This document shows positions 13,384 through 25,299 of a stretch of DNA of 64,000 nucleotides, in pieces (the first letter of the stretch is position 1; each line of letters opens with the position of its first letter). The notes under the pieces are model-generated. The model did not search any database and was not told the origin of the DNA. It was given only the letters and a program-made list of their open reading frames with translations. This stretch comes from Albula goreensis (Eukaryota; Chordata; Actinopteri; Albuliformes; Albulidae), in the NCBI GenBank assembly GCA_022829145.1, contig CM040748.1:25366501-25430500 (forward strand), written 5' to 3'. The position numbers and the translations under genes were made by a program.

Positions 13384-13694
13384 CAGGGATTGGCAAAGAG
13401 GACCAGATCTGTTTCTGAATGTCATGCCGACTTGTGCTCTTAATTATTTAATTCTTCTTAAGAATCTTAAATCTTAATCATTTATTTGTTTTGAAATTTT
13501 AGCTAAGTGTGTTGACAAGCCCATGCAAGACAGAAAAAGACTGTTATCATGTCCACATAAGAAATGGTTTACAGTGGCCTAATCTATGTGTCACTCAGCA
13601 TTGGTGTATGTAGCTAGTTATCTAATTGAGCCGGGGTAACTGACAGAAGGAAAAACCTGCATTAGCCATCCAGGATCAAGTCTGCACACTCCTG
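13384..13694. mobile_element. MITE-like element, CAGGG-end family
   Basis: Starts CAGGGATTGGCAAAGAGGAC and ends ATCAAGTCTGCACACTCCTG. Its internal order matches the element at 21932-22277 (a CTCTTAATTATTT stretch after the left end; TTTAATCTATG-like and AAAACCTGCA stretches near the right end). Too short to encode a transposase. Confidence 0.55.
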
Positions 13695-13699
13695 GTGTA

Positions 13700-16200
13700 T
13701 GGCTTCCTGCATTCAGCTGTGAGGAACATGAAAAAAACTCCTATATTTGGATTTTGCTCTTTTTCTACTAAGGAGATGGTGACTAGACTAGAGTTGTAAA
13801 ATTCTATTAGAGAAAGAGGAAAAAAAATGTTATTGCAGTAACGTCAAACACAAGGATGTTCCCCCGTGCCCCGAGTCTCCCATTGCACGCCTCCTCCATC
13901 TCCTCTTTTATTTTATTTAACTCGCCGATGAAAAACAGTTTATAACCACCATGAAGGGTGTCATCCATCAAGGGGTTTTGCCTGTCCTTGTGATAACTCC
14001 AAATCCACTTGTTTCTGCAGTTATCCTCATGGTAGTAGCCCTCCTCAAGACTAATGGGAGCTGCACTGAGCTCTGGATGTTCCAGCACTTACAGGTGTCA
14101 GTAAATATCTCCCAGGCATCACGCAGAGTTGGATACAGGCCATTTCAGAGTAGAGGAGAAGTAAAAAAAAAAAGAGAAAGAGGCACTAGAAAAATATAAA
14201 TTCATTATGCATAAGTGCCGGCTGTACTTTAGCTATTCTTTATTTGTCAGTACAAGCGTGTGGTCTGTCCATTTCAGACCCTGCTTCATGATGCTGATGA
14301 CACCCATCCTTCATTTAAACACACTGGAGCAACTCTATAAAAAAACTCTTCAGCATATCTTAAAGAAGCTGTGTACTAGCATGTCCTCATTTCTTAAGGT
14401 GGGGAAGGATTGTGCATATGTGTGCTTCCATTTGTGTGCATGAACGTAAGAGTGAATGTGTTTGAGAACATGTATATGTATATTTCTGCCTTTGTGTGTG
14501 TGTGTGTGTGTGTTCATCTGTGTTTGCATGCTCCTGAAAAACTGGCTCTGCTGTGTGCAGTCCTCTGTATCAGTGTGGCTACTGTTCTGTAGTTACCTCT
14601 CAACTAGCCTGGCTGGAAGCTCCGTGGGGAAACAATATTAGAACAGCGTTCTAAACAAGCCTGGAGCTACATGGAGAAGTTCTGTGGACAACACAGCTAG
14701 AGACCGCAGCAGGAGACAGTCTGAAAGAGTCTGCAACTCACATCGCAAACATCACAGCTGTACAACTGCTGGTTACTTTACTGGCCCTTACTCAGGTAAA
14801 CAAGCTGCACAACGTAAAAATACCAGGCGTATTTTTGGTTATGTTTTATTACACCAAGAAATGTACAGCCCACTTTATGAAATTGGTAGTTTTATCAATA
14901 TGAATAATAACATGATATTAGATCCAGATTTTTCTTTCTGCGTAATTTAATAATTCTTGTGCTCTGAATATCATACAAGGTCATTTACCATGCCTGAGAT
15001 GTCACTGTGACATATAAAGTAGCATTGATTAGCAGACTCATCAGAGACAGCTCTGTATTTGAATTTAGTGACAGACATTTTCTCAGCACATCAATTGAAG
15101 ATACCTCTTAAACATTCCCAATCCTGAAAATGAAGGCCAAAGAGTGTCTATATATTGAATCTTCTGTCTCTACAGACCTGGCCCAGAAAGAAAGAGACAG
15201 GAGAGAAGGGATCTCCTCTCCCTGAGACTAAGAGGCAGCTGTGGGGTAAGGGTATGAGACCACGCTACGTAGACATTCACTCCGGTCACTCTGCAATGCA
15301 AATGCTCTGGAATGCAGCTGCATTTTAATGGAGAAAGGTAATCTCTCTTCAGCCCTTAATACACCAATAGAGATGTCATTACTACATTACTGTTTGACTT
15401 CCTCTCTGCTCTGTTTGAGTTCCTGTGGCCTCGGCACAGTGAAATGTAAGGTTCCAGAGCAAACTGAATATCCTCATGCTTACTTTTGGGTCAGTGTGCC
15501 AAATCAGAGAGCAATGATACTCCTCCAAAACATCACTGACCGTACCTGCACTGGCCAGTGGCGGTGTAGTATAATAAATAGAGAATTTGGCTCGTAACTC
15601 TGCAATTCCCAAGTAACGCACTTTCAAGACTCATATGCACTGTGTGCCCCCTCCTATATTCCAGCCCTATTCAATTATTATAGTACATACATTATACAAT
15701 TATGATAATGGCATTCAGTTATTCGGGATAATGCAAACTCTGGCACCTAATCTCTTGAACCACATTCAGCCAGGTGTTTCCTGGAATAAACCAGTCATTT
15801 TTCACTTAGCAGTAGTGATGGCATAACAAGGTGTCATGAACCCACCTGATGAGTGCAGCTATAATGAGCTGTTTTTCAGTCAATCAAGTATTGTTTTCCA
15901 CTGCACAATACAATGATCGGTTTAAATAAGTCAGTTGGTGGTAGCATATGGCAGCTCCTCCCATTTGTGTTGTCCTGAAGCCACATTTTCCCAGCACCAT
16001 TTTGCAGTAATACAGGGAATGCAGTTTGTGTGGCTGCTGTGCACACAAGCTCCATTTTCATGGAGTGCAGCGGTGCGTGGAGGACTCCCAACACATCGGG
16101 AAGTCCATTCAGAGAGACCCAGTCAAATAGATACAGGCATGTACCTGTGCTACCCAGCAGTGAGCCCATCCACAGCTCACAGGGAGGCTGCAATTAAGGC
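13700..16200. other. noncoding stretch, no exon recognised
   Basis: Mixed composition with a (TG)n run at about 14495-14513. A 93-codon minus frame (13807-14088) looks protein-like in places but has no recognisable domain. Nothing else supported. Confidence 0.5.
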
Positions 16201-16205
16201 AGCAT

Positions 16206-16310
16206 GGAGCTGCAGTTAAAGCCCTGCTTTCTCACGGGATCCAACCCCAGGTAGGCGTTATGCGATGGTGATGTACCCTTGAGCGAGGTTCTTTACAGTC
16301 CTGAAAACGG
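16206..16310 (+). mobile_element. tRNA-derived SINE fragment
   Basis: Contains a degenerate B-box-like stretch (GGGATCCAACCCC) and the fish SINE body motif TGTACCCTTGAGCGAGGTTC. The 3' tail is missing. Related copies lie inverted near 24000 and 51300. Confidence 0.55.
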
Positions 16311-16965
16311 GCATGGGTACCCAGTGCCCACCCCATGTTTATTTGGAATAACAAAGAGGCTGTGTGATGGGGGAGCTGGGGGCTCCAGGGTCCCCTCGCT
16401 CTCTCAAGGCCTCTGAGCCTGGCTGATTGAGTGCCCTGACAGGACATCCATCTCAGGCTGCAAGGTCACCGAAAATGCGCAAGGACGGGGACCGTGCCAG
16501 GGGTGGTGCGTACCACTACGGGAATGAGATGCATCAAAGTAAAATGTATTATCAACATCAGGACAGATACAGCTACACATCGCAATGTACAAGCGAATAT
16601 ACCAATAGCTGGTTTTCAAATGGTACAATGCATACAATAATAGACAACATATATTTAAATAAACACAAAATGTATTTAAATATATTTATCATTTTCTTGT
16701 CCAAAAAGTCCATATATTTACAATATATTGCAGCATATGCCATATCTGTAAAGGTAGTGTGGGTGTGCTATGTGGGCAACCTGGCACAGCTCTTATCCTC
16801 AATCTCAAACCCTCCCCCATCCCTCAGCCTGGATGCTGCAGCACTACGGAAACATACACAAAACACAGCATGTACCTTTAGATAGATGATGCTTATCTGT
16901 GTATTATTTCGGACATTTTCTGTGATATTCTGGCCTGGTATCTTACAAAAGACATTTTAAATCTC

Positions 16966-17006
16966 AGTGACACTAGCCTGGTAAGATAGGTAAATAAATA
17001 AAGGCT
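16966..17006 (+). repeat. possible LINE-2-type 3' tail
   Basis: CCTGGTAAGATAGG followed by TAAATAAATAAAGG resembles the tail of fish L2-like LINEs. It is very short, so this is a suggestion only. Confidence 0.25.
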
Positions 17007-17399
17007 TAATGAGGATAATTTTCTTTGTCAGTGAGGGTGGGGGAGAGGGGGCTGAGAATACATGTTTGCTTTACAGAGCAGCCTCACTCTGTAAGCACAT
17101 TTTAATGAGGGGCAGCTTAAGAACTCTGAATGGAACGGTAAAACATACTCTTATTGTTTTTTTTGCGGCTGTGACAGAGAATGAAGAATCACAGTGATCT
17201 TTATTTTTAGAGATTTCCTGCTGGTGTTGCATGGAAAGATCAAAATGAGTCTTATTAAGCAGGGAGGGGTGGTGTCTTTAGTTCTTCCTGTGAGGAAGCC
17301 ATAAAAACAGCAGCAATAAGAAAACAACAGGAGAAATGTCTTCCTGGACAGAGGCTGGGAGGCAGCGTGTATTTCTCTGGGGGGGACCGGATGGGAAGG

Positions 17400-18000
17400 C
17401 GGGGTGAAATCACCTTGTGCAACACGCCATATCATTTGCATGGCTTATAATCTCCAAGGCTTCCATGCAAATGACTCATAAAGCAGAAATAGAGAGACTT
17501 TGGAATGGCTGTCAGGAGTGAGTTTATATATGACTGCCGAGCAGCGGCATGCCCTAAATCATTTTCAATTAGGTGACACTTTCAATATAGAGCTGCTGAT
17601 TTACAGATATTAAAACTTCTCCCTAACCGCCGCTGAGTTGAAGGCGAAACTATTCCTGCAGCGTCGGTCCCTCCCGATGCCCACTTCGTCATGTTCTCTC
17701 TCCCCCTCTCTCTCTCATTTTCCCTCTCTCCTCTTCTCTTCTCTTCTCTTAAAGGTGCATTCCCACATTGCCTTTATGCTTTGAAGGAATGAGGAGTTTC
17801 AGACTATGCACAAATCCTTTCATTCAAGAATGCTTTGATGTTTCTCTGCACGACTGTACAAATGCAATATGCATTATGTTCCAATTAATTCTGTAATGCA
17901 GAAATAATAACCGATTTAGTGCTTGGTGGAATTTGCATGGCATGGATCCATGTGGGTAGAGTCCACTCTGTTGTATATAGAGCAAGGCCATTTTTGCTCA
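17400..18000. promoter_or_regulatory. candidate enhancer block with paired POU octamers
   Basis: TCATTTGCATGG (17432-17443) and its exact inverse CCATGCAAATGA (17463-17474) each contain the octamer ATTTGCAT and are 19 bases apart. A further ATTTGCATGG lies at about 17931. The block 17500-17960 has a mixed, unique composition typical of conserved noncoding DNA. Confidence 0.4.
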
Positions 18001-19278
18001 TAACCAGAAGAAAACTGACTTCGCTGTAAACAGAATTGTGTTACGACAATTGTTTGAACGTAGGTTTAAAATTGTGTACACAAATCAATCAGTATAATTT
18101 ATTCTTATTGCTATACATTTTTCATAAGTGTGTTCCCCAACTACTTTTACTGTTGTCATATTTTCAAAGTGACTTCTATCTTTGGTTGGAAAAACTAGAC
18201 AGGTTGTTTTTAATGGTTTGAGAGAGATATACCATATGGAAAAAAAAACATTGACTCAGTTACATCTATTTTGTCATATGCTTTAGTCAATACTAATTCC
18301 TGACACGTTCATGCAGCATAAAATAATTATTTTCCACAAATATGGGGCTATTTGATGACACAAAATTGCAATATGACATACAGATAATTTAATTATCTTT
18401 CAATTAAGATTTATCTTTTTCTGTTAAAATATCCACAAGCTTAATGCATGTGCTATCAGTCAAAATGTTTTGGTCCAGCTAATTTTACAAATTCAAAAAA
18501 ATTATAATACTGTTTTTTTAGAATGTGAAACTTAAACTTTATTTTTAATATATTTAATTGTGTGACCATGAGTGTGATCAGAGATTCATTAAATAACTGA
18601 CTATCCTGAGAACATTAGAGAAAAACATATGGGAAAAATAAATAACAGAATGCCTAGTATAAATAATGGAGATTTAAATGCACATACATATAAAATACAA
18701 AAAAATTGTGAATTGTGATTTTATGAATCATAGAAAAAAAAACCTGAAAAATGTGAAACAAACAAATACAGTGGATATCACAGGGTCATATTTACTCATT
18801 GTGACCAGTGGCAAATGGCCAAGTCTTTCAGTTTGGGCTTGATTTCTCACATATTCATTTTAACTTCTGGTATTGGTCTTGCACTAACTTAGTCAATGAG
18901 AAATTATTTCATCATTGTTTGGACATGATGACATCTGTTTGATTTCAGTCATGACCCAAATTATCTAGGTCTCAATCTTGGTCTAACATCTTTGTCACTA
19001 CATCTCTAACTTGGACACAACGGGACATCCACTCCAGTGCGATTTCCACTTATCGTCATTACATGAGCTAACACCCCACTCTTAAAAAGGGTCAAATGGC
19101 ACCTGAGCTCAGAGCCTGACACCTCTCAGGCAGTCTTAACACATTTACAGCATAACGCCTGAGTAAAATCATTGTTAGTCTTCATCAATCATGATTATCA
19201 CACCATTATATCTCATTAACCGCACAGTCGAGAGATTCACCTTAAGTGTTGTCTTAATGACAGAGCTAAGAGTGAACT

Positions 19279-19317
19279 GGGGGGAGGGGGTGGTACTGGG
19301 GGAATTGGGGTGGGGGG
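19279..19317 (+). other. G-quadruplex-type motif
   Basis: Five G-runs of 4 to 6 G within 39 bases, with spacers of 1 to 7 bases. Meets the usual G-quadruplex pattern. Confidence 0.7.
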
Positions 19318-20760
19318 ACAGATTTCATCATTCTCAGCATGTTGTGAATGTGACGCGGGCACCTTCCATTAGCAGACAAGCATAAAGTAATCTCCACAGC
19401 ACCTTGTGATTTCAGATGAACTATGTCAAAGTACCTGTCATTGTGTGTCGGCCAGCCATAATCTGTAACTCAATGAAATACATATGAGAGTAATGAAACT
19501 GTTCAAGGGGACTTCGATGTAGAGCAAATCTTTTTTTCTCTTCAAAAGATACTCATTATCTGAGAATTTGACAATTTTTACAAAAAACCCACTGTAGCTT
19601 GACTCAGCCATCAACAAGATGAATACCGGACTGTACAGTACATTCATATTTCCATATTATATGAAATTCAGTCAGAAAGTGCCAGCAGCAGGTCAGTGAC
19701 CCTTGTTTAAATGTTCTCAAAAAAAGGCTCAGAACGATTATCAGTTACAGAATAACCAAGGCATATTTTGGGCCTCCCTAAGTTCAGACTCTCTTCAGAA
19801 ACACTTTGAACAGACAGAATCCCCTTTTAAATGCACTCTTTGTATTAGTGCTCCCTCACCTTTATGTTTGATTTTATTAGTTTGCTTTTGACAGGTAGGG
19901 TGCTGGCTCTAATGTGTGAGTGAACAGCGGTGATGTTGTAAAGCTAATTGAAGTGCTCTGAGAGTGGGAATCAGACACATAAATCAGCCATCTGGCAGTG
20001 ATGTGGCTTCTCTATGGAAATAAGGAGGGCAGAAAACCATTAGCCAGCTACCTCTACCCTTAACGAAAAGGGCTCTGTGCTTTACCCTTCACTGCATCAG
20101 CACCAAGCCGCTCCGCACAGGGAAGGTGCCATCTCTAACCCGTAGTTAGGATCATAAAGAGAGTTACTGGTGACACAGATAGTTGGTGCCAGAAGAGTAG
20201 GTGTGTCGGCCAAAGAAATGGCACATGACAGCCTGGGCCAGAGTTTCAAAACTCACGACAGTATACATCAAACAAAGAAAGATTGCATCAACCAATGGTG
20301 AAAACCACTAAAGAATGGTCTGAAAAATTACCATTGCACCAAACACTTCTCTGTTCCCTAGTCTTAACAAAAACTGTTTATGATAAGCTTTACGATGCTG
20401 ATGCAGGGTAGTGCAATTCAGAGCCTGCAAATGCAAAACCTGGACTTCTGACATGTGGGAAAAGTAATATCTAGGTCTGATGAACTGGATCGTAATCCTT
20501 TTCCTACATCTGAGCATGCTTATGTTTGGAAAAGGTTAAAGGAAGCCTTTGATCCATATTGCTGGTTCCCAGCTGGTAAAAGTTTCTCTCACACAGGCGG
20601 CAATTTTACCCCTTCTCATATCCTCCATTTCACTCAAGACAATGGGTACATCTGCCAAAGAACCATATTAAATAATCCAGTACAAAATCAGTGTAGTGTA
20701 TATTTTAAACACTCAATGTACCCTCTCCTCAGTTCTCCTCAGTCTTATCATGTGAACCTG

Positions 20761-20774
20761 GTGCCCTCTGGGGA
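20761..20774 (-). promoter_or_regulatory. weaker CTCF-like motif, leftward
   Basis: The minus strand reads TCCCCAGAGGGCAC, 12 of 14 positions of the core. A chance match is quite possible. Confidence 0.25.
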
Positions 20775-21069
20775 TTGACAGCCTCTTGATTATCATGAGT
20801 GATTGTGTTCATCTGTTTCTGTGTATGGCAGGCTGTTTTCTCTCAACGTCAGAGGTACCAAAATGCTGTGAAGAGGGGCGAAGAATAAAGGATGGAACTT
20901 GTGTCTGCCAGGGTCTGCCAGAAAGAAATCAATTAAATTTACAACCGACTGCACAGCTACAAACGTGTTTTGGCTGTACTGACAAAACAGCACAAGAGAC
21001 GATATTCCTAGCCAATGCTCACATGTGTACACAGGCTCTGGTAGGCAAGCACATGCTGTAGATTCACAC

Positions 21070-21285
21070 ATGTACACGTACACATACACACAAACACGGA
21101 CACACAAATACACACACATGCACATGCATAAGCGCACACATAAAAATACATGCATGCCGATACATACAAACACGGTCACAGAAATACACACACATATAAA
21201 CATGAACACACAAAAACACAAAAATTCACGTGTGCCCACACGCATCCACACATCCACACAGACACACACACACACACACACTGCT
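21070..21285 (+). repeat. degenerate CA-rich tract
   Basis: ACACAC interrupted by TGC, TAC and AAA units; the purest part is 21257-21280. Confidence 0.85.
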
Positions 21286-21931
21286 TCATATACACAAATA
21301 TGCACTAGCAGAAATTTGACAACTCAAGGCTGGTTTCCTGAAGCACGTTGCAGTGATTCACTAGCCTGATTTCCAGTGAGAGCTCATTGCCAGAGCGAAG
21401 GTTATCAGACCATCAGCTTTATTTGAGGGGAGAGGGAGTGATTAGACCCACTCTACAGACCTTAAATCTCCATTAATCACTGGCTCTTTCATTCACACTT
21501 TTGGGAATGACACTGATGAGGCCCATCAAAAAAAGACAGAGAGGAAAAATGGGGAGGGATCACACTCTTGTTAAAAATAATAAGCTGCTGCAGAAGCATG
21601 TTGCACGCACGCAAGACAAGAATAACTGATTAAATTAAAGTCTCATTACTCATTACTCAGTCTTGACTCTCCACTTCTCCTGCGCGTTTCGCGCCACCAA
21701 TTATTCTTCTCTGACACGGAAAAATACCTTTCACAGGGCTAGCAAACGGCTCAGCTATATTGCGCCAGGGACGGAGGGGGAGAATACCGAACCTGGTTCT
21801 CCATACTGACCTTGTGACCCAAGGATGGACCACGTCAAAGGAAGCTGGGGAGGAATGACCTAAAGTCAGCAGCTGTGCGGTGAGTATATGTCACATGAAT
21901 GTAATGGTGTCTGTACCGTAGGGCTATAGAT

Positions 21932-22277
21932 CAGGGGTGGGTAAGGAGGGCCTATCTGTGGGTGGAATTCATGTCAATTTCCACTCTTAATTATTTCACT
22001 TGCTCAATCATTTATGTGATCTGACAAACTGAAAATGTCTTGATAGCCTCATGAATAGTCTTTCCTCCAGATGCTCAATCTTATGACTCTGACAACTGAG
22101 GCTAGCTCATGAATGATGGCTGAAGGCTGTTCTTGTGTCCCTGTATGAAATATTTTACTGTGGTTTAATCTATGAGTGAACTGGCGTAGGTGTGAACAGC
22201 TAATTAGCTTGGGTAATTGCTACAAACAATAACCTACATACACATTTCTCTCCTTGGAATGGAGTTGGTCACCCTTG
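21932..22277. mobile_element. MITE-like element, CAGGGGT-end family
   Basis: The left end CAGGGGTGGGTAAGGAGGGC and the right end GGAGTTGGTCACCCTTG form a loose terminal inverted repeat. The body matches the copy at 13384-13694 in order and orientation. About 346 bp, noncoding. Confidence 0.55.
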
Positions 22278-23989
22278 CAGTGAAAGGTGGCAGAAGAAGG
22301 CTTCTCTGTTTGAATGTCATTCAGAGGTCGATCAGTTCCAAAGACTAGAGAGGCACAGTCAAAGAGACAGACCAGTGGAGCTGCTGGGCTTAAAACATTT
22401 TTCTCATTTCGAACCCATGGACAGCAGGTCACTGGAAACAAGCCTCCCCTTTGGAGGGTTTTATTGTTGCCATTTCAATTCAACATTTACACATAGTACA
22501 AAATGGAAGAAATTACAACATGTGTGGTTCTTTGGGGTGTGGGGGCCAAACCTATGAGGTCACAAGAAATCACTGCCTGCACTTTTGACAGCTATATGTT
22601 ACATTCACATCACTATGAAACACATTGCACATTTTCCAAAAACCCCACATGTTTTCAACATATTGCAGTATAAACCATTCATTTCCAGTTTGCTTTTCAC
22701 AATGCTAAATTTTCTTTCTGTCGCCAAATTCACACAACAGTAAATGTGGGTCACCAAATTATCCTGAGCTGAAAGCGCTCTGAGCAGCAACCCTGCAGTG
22801 GCATTGTGTGAGATGTGATACATCACTGCATGTAGCAGACTCTTAAGAGAAGGCACCATACTGTCCTATCTGAAGAGGTCAACAACACTCGTTGTGGTGG
22901 AACCGTGCATTGGTATATCCATTGTTGCTTTATTTACAAGGAAAGGGTGCAGAACAGAACAATGAAAAATCAGTATCATACGTTTGAAGGAACAACAGAC
23001 ATACTGGCCCTTCAAAGAAGAGGAATGTATCTTATCTATTCCACTGCACACCCAAACAGTGGTGTGCAGGTGCCCCTCAGGAGAGCAGTGCATAGTGAAG
23101 AAGTCCTTGGCATGTCTGACGGCGTCCTCCCTTCCCCCCCACCTCCCTGCGCTCTCACCGCTACGGGGCCAGAGGGAAAAAAATGGGTTCCTGGGTAATC
23201 TGACCCCCACATATTTAATGGCATGGCAAACAGACAGAAGGAGCATGTAGTTAAAAAGAAAATAGAATGGAGGTGGAAAAAAAGGGGAACGAAGTGTGGG
23301 GAAAAAACAAGTGCTCAGCCAAGTGTGAAAGACATAATTGAAAATGTCAAAAGATGTAAGGAATGACGGCAATGAACTGGCTGGGTACAGCTCCACAGTC
23401 CGTCAGACATCTGGAGCACTGGAAGGGTGTCTCTCTCGCTCTCTCTCTCTCTAACCCTCCCTCTCTCACATTCTTATGTTTTGCCTTTTGCTATTCTCTC
23501 CCTCCATTTTCTTCCACGTCTATATCTGGCTCTTTTACTCTCTTAATTTTTCAGCCAGGGGGGCGTCTGCTCATGTTTCAATATTTGTGAGTTTATATGT
23601 GTGAAAGTACATTACATGCCTTTGTAGTACAAGTTCAACACATGTCTGTGAGTACAAAGAGCACGTGTGTGAGTATGTGTGTGAGTGAAAGAGAGAACGG
23701 GTGCTGACTACAAGGTAGATGCATGTATTCTTGTGCACGTGCTTGTCTCAGCGTATGTCAAACACTCAGGTCCATGAACAGAAACAAAGTGCAGATTTAA
23801 TTAAAGTTCTCCCCACAAAACACTCTCTCTACTCTGTACCCACCGGGCCTTGGGACCGGACTGCACCCCAAAGCCAGTTGGGAACGTGGACTGACCCAAG
23901 CATTGCTTAGTTATAATACAGAGTGTGTGAGAGGTAGAGTAGTGCATAGCATGTCAATGATACACTTAAATCAGGACGTTTACAGAACT

Positions 23990-24170
23990 CATTGACATTG
24001 CATTACATTTAGGCATTTATTAGGTACATTAGCTGGGCGCATACTAAGGCGTTTCAAGTAAAGTACCGTACTCAAGGCTACAATGGCAGTGCCTGATCCA
24101 AGAAACAAACCTCTGAGCTACAAGACCACCTCCTTCACCATTCTATTACTCTGCCTCCTTAACTGCACAA
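23990..24170 (-). mobile_element. tRNA-derived SINE, inverted copy
   Basis: GCATTACATTTAGGCATTTA is the inverted SINE tail. ACTCAAGGCTACAATGGCAG and the decayed B-box region (AAGAAACAAACCTCTGAGC) match the SINE body on the minus strand. Confidence 0.6.
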
Positions 24171-24797
24171 TCACTACCAGGCCCCATTTAAAAAGATATA
24201 CTGCAATATTCTTGGAACTAAAATATGTTTTCATTTGGAACATTTTGAATGAGAACAATATGAACATTTTGGAAAATGTAATGATAAAAATATATTTGTT
24301 TCAATACATGTAATTTAAAATAAAATACAGGTGGCTTTGCAACAGAAACAGTAAAGCACAAATTTTAAATTCAACAAAAGAGCAGCACACAATGTTATGC
24401 TGTAGGAGTCAATTAATATTGGGGTAATAAGGGGGAGTTCCAATTAACACAGTACAGAAAGACACATGATGTGTATAACTGACTGAAAGTTTGGTTTGTG
24501 TTAGGAAAAAAACCCTGTGAAATGAAAAAGAAAATTAATACACACTGTTGTGTTTCAAACTGTACTGCTCTCACATCAATAATAAAATCTCAGCCAAAAA
24601 GGGAATCTCCCACTCTTTCTACAAAGAGCCTTTTCAAAAACCATTGAAAAAAGAGAAGACTAGAACAATAAAAATGGAAAAAGGAACAATGTGGAGATTT
24701 TCAGTTTACTGAGCCACAAAAAGCATCTACACTATATTTAGTCAATTTTATAAAAACCATCAGTCAAGAGACCATTGAGACCATATTTCAACCATGG

Positions 24798-24920
24798 TTC
24801 AACTGAATGAAAAACTTACTGAAATGAATGAAATCACAGTTCATCTGATTGAAACCATTATGGAAATTAATGAAATCATGGCTGAACTGAATGGAACCAT
24901 TACTGAAAAGAATGAAATCT
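24798..24920 (+). repeat. 42-bp tandem repeat, 3 copies
   Basis: Units 24798-24839, 24840-24881 and 24882-24920 share a pattern of CTGAATGAAACCATTA then GAAATGAATGAAATC. The period, 42 bases, is a multiple of three. The plus frame from ATG 24794 stays open for 42 codons and repeats L-N-E-x-x-T-E-x-N-E-I blocks of 14 residues. This is more likely a minisatellite than a gene. Confidence 0.8.
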
Positions 24921-25299
24921 AAAAAATAAATAATATAATAAAGATGGTAATCTTTCCAAAAAAGAAAATCCATGAAGTTTCATAAAATACATAAAAAGCC
25001 ACTGGTATGTACAACAAAACACCCATGCTTTGCACTGCTTGAAACATGTCTGTCTCCAGTACATCCACAACTGTACTGTATTCTTACAGCAATTGATAGT
25101 AATGCTTCCTGTTTCACTTCCAGTGTGAAAGAAAATTAAGGCATCCCAACATCAAAGATATATGAAAGACCTGATGATATTTCATCATTTTATCACTGCA
25201 AGATTACTAAAGGTTTCTTTATTTTCCATATTTTTCTTTTCTATGAAAAAGAAATAATTAGAATGATTACTTTTAACTACCCTTTTTATTCTTGTTTTT

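Larger units (their letters stand above)
18000..21000. other. AT-rich noncoding stretch
   Basis: Mostly AT-rich with no exon recognised. It contains a strong G-run cluster (19279-19317) and a weak CTCF-like motif (20761). Open frames are short. Confidence 0.5.

Noticed and set aside
13807..14088. 93-codon minus-strand frame with some protein-like sections
   Set aside because: No known domain, ends in poly-Phe from a T-run, no donor/acceptor pair to support an exon. Better explained as noncoding DNA open by chance.
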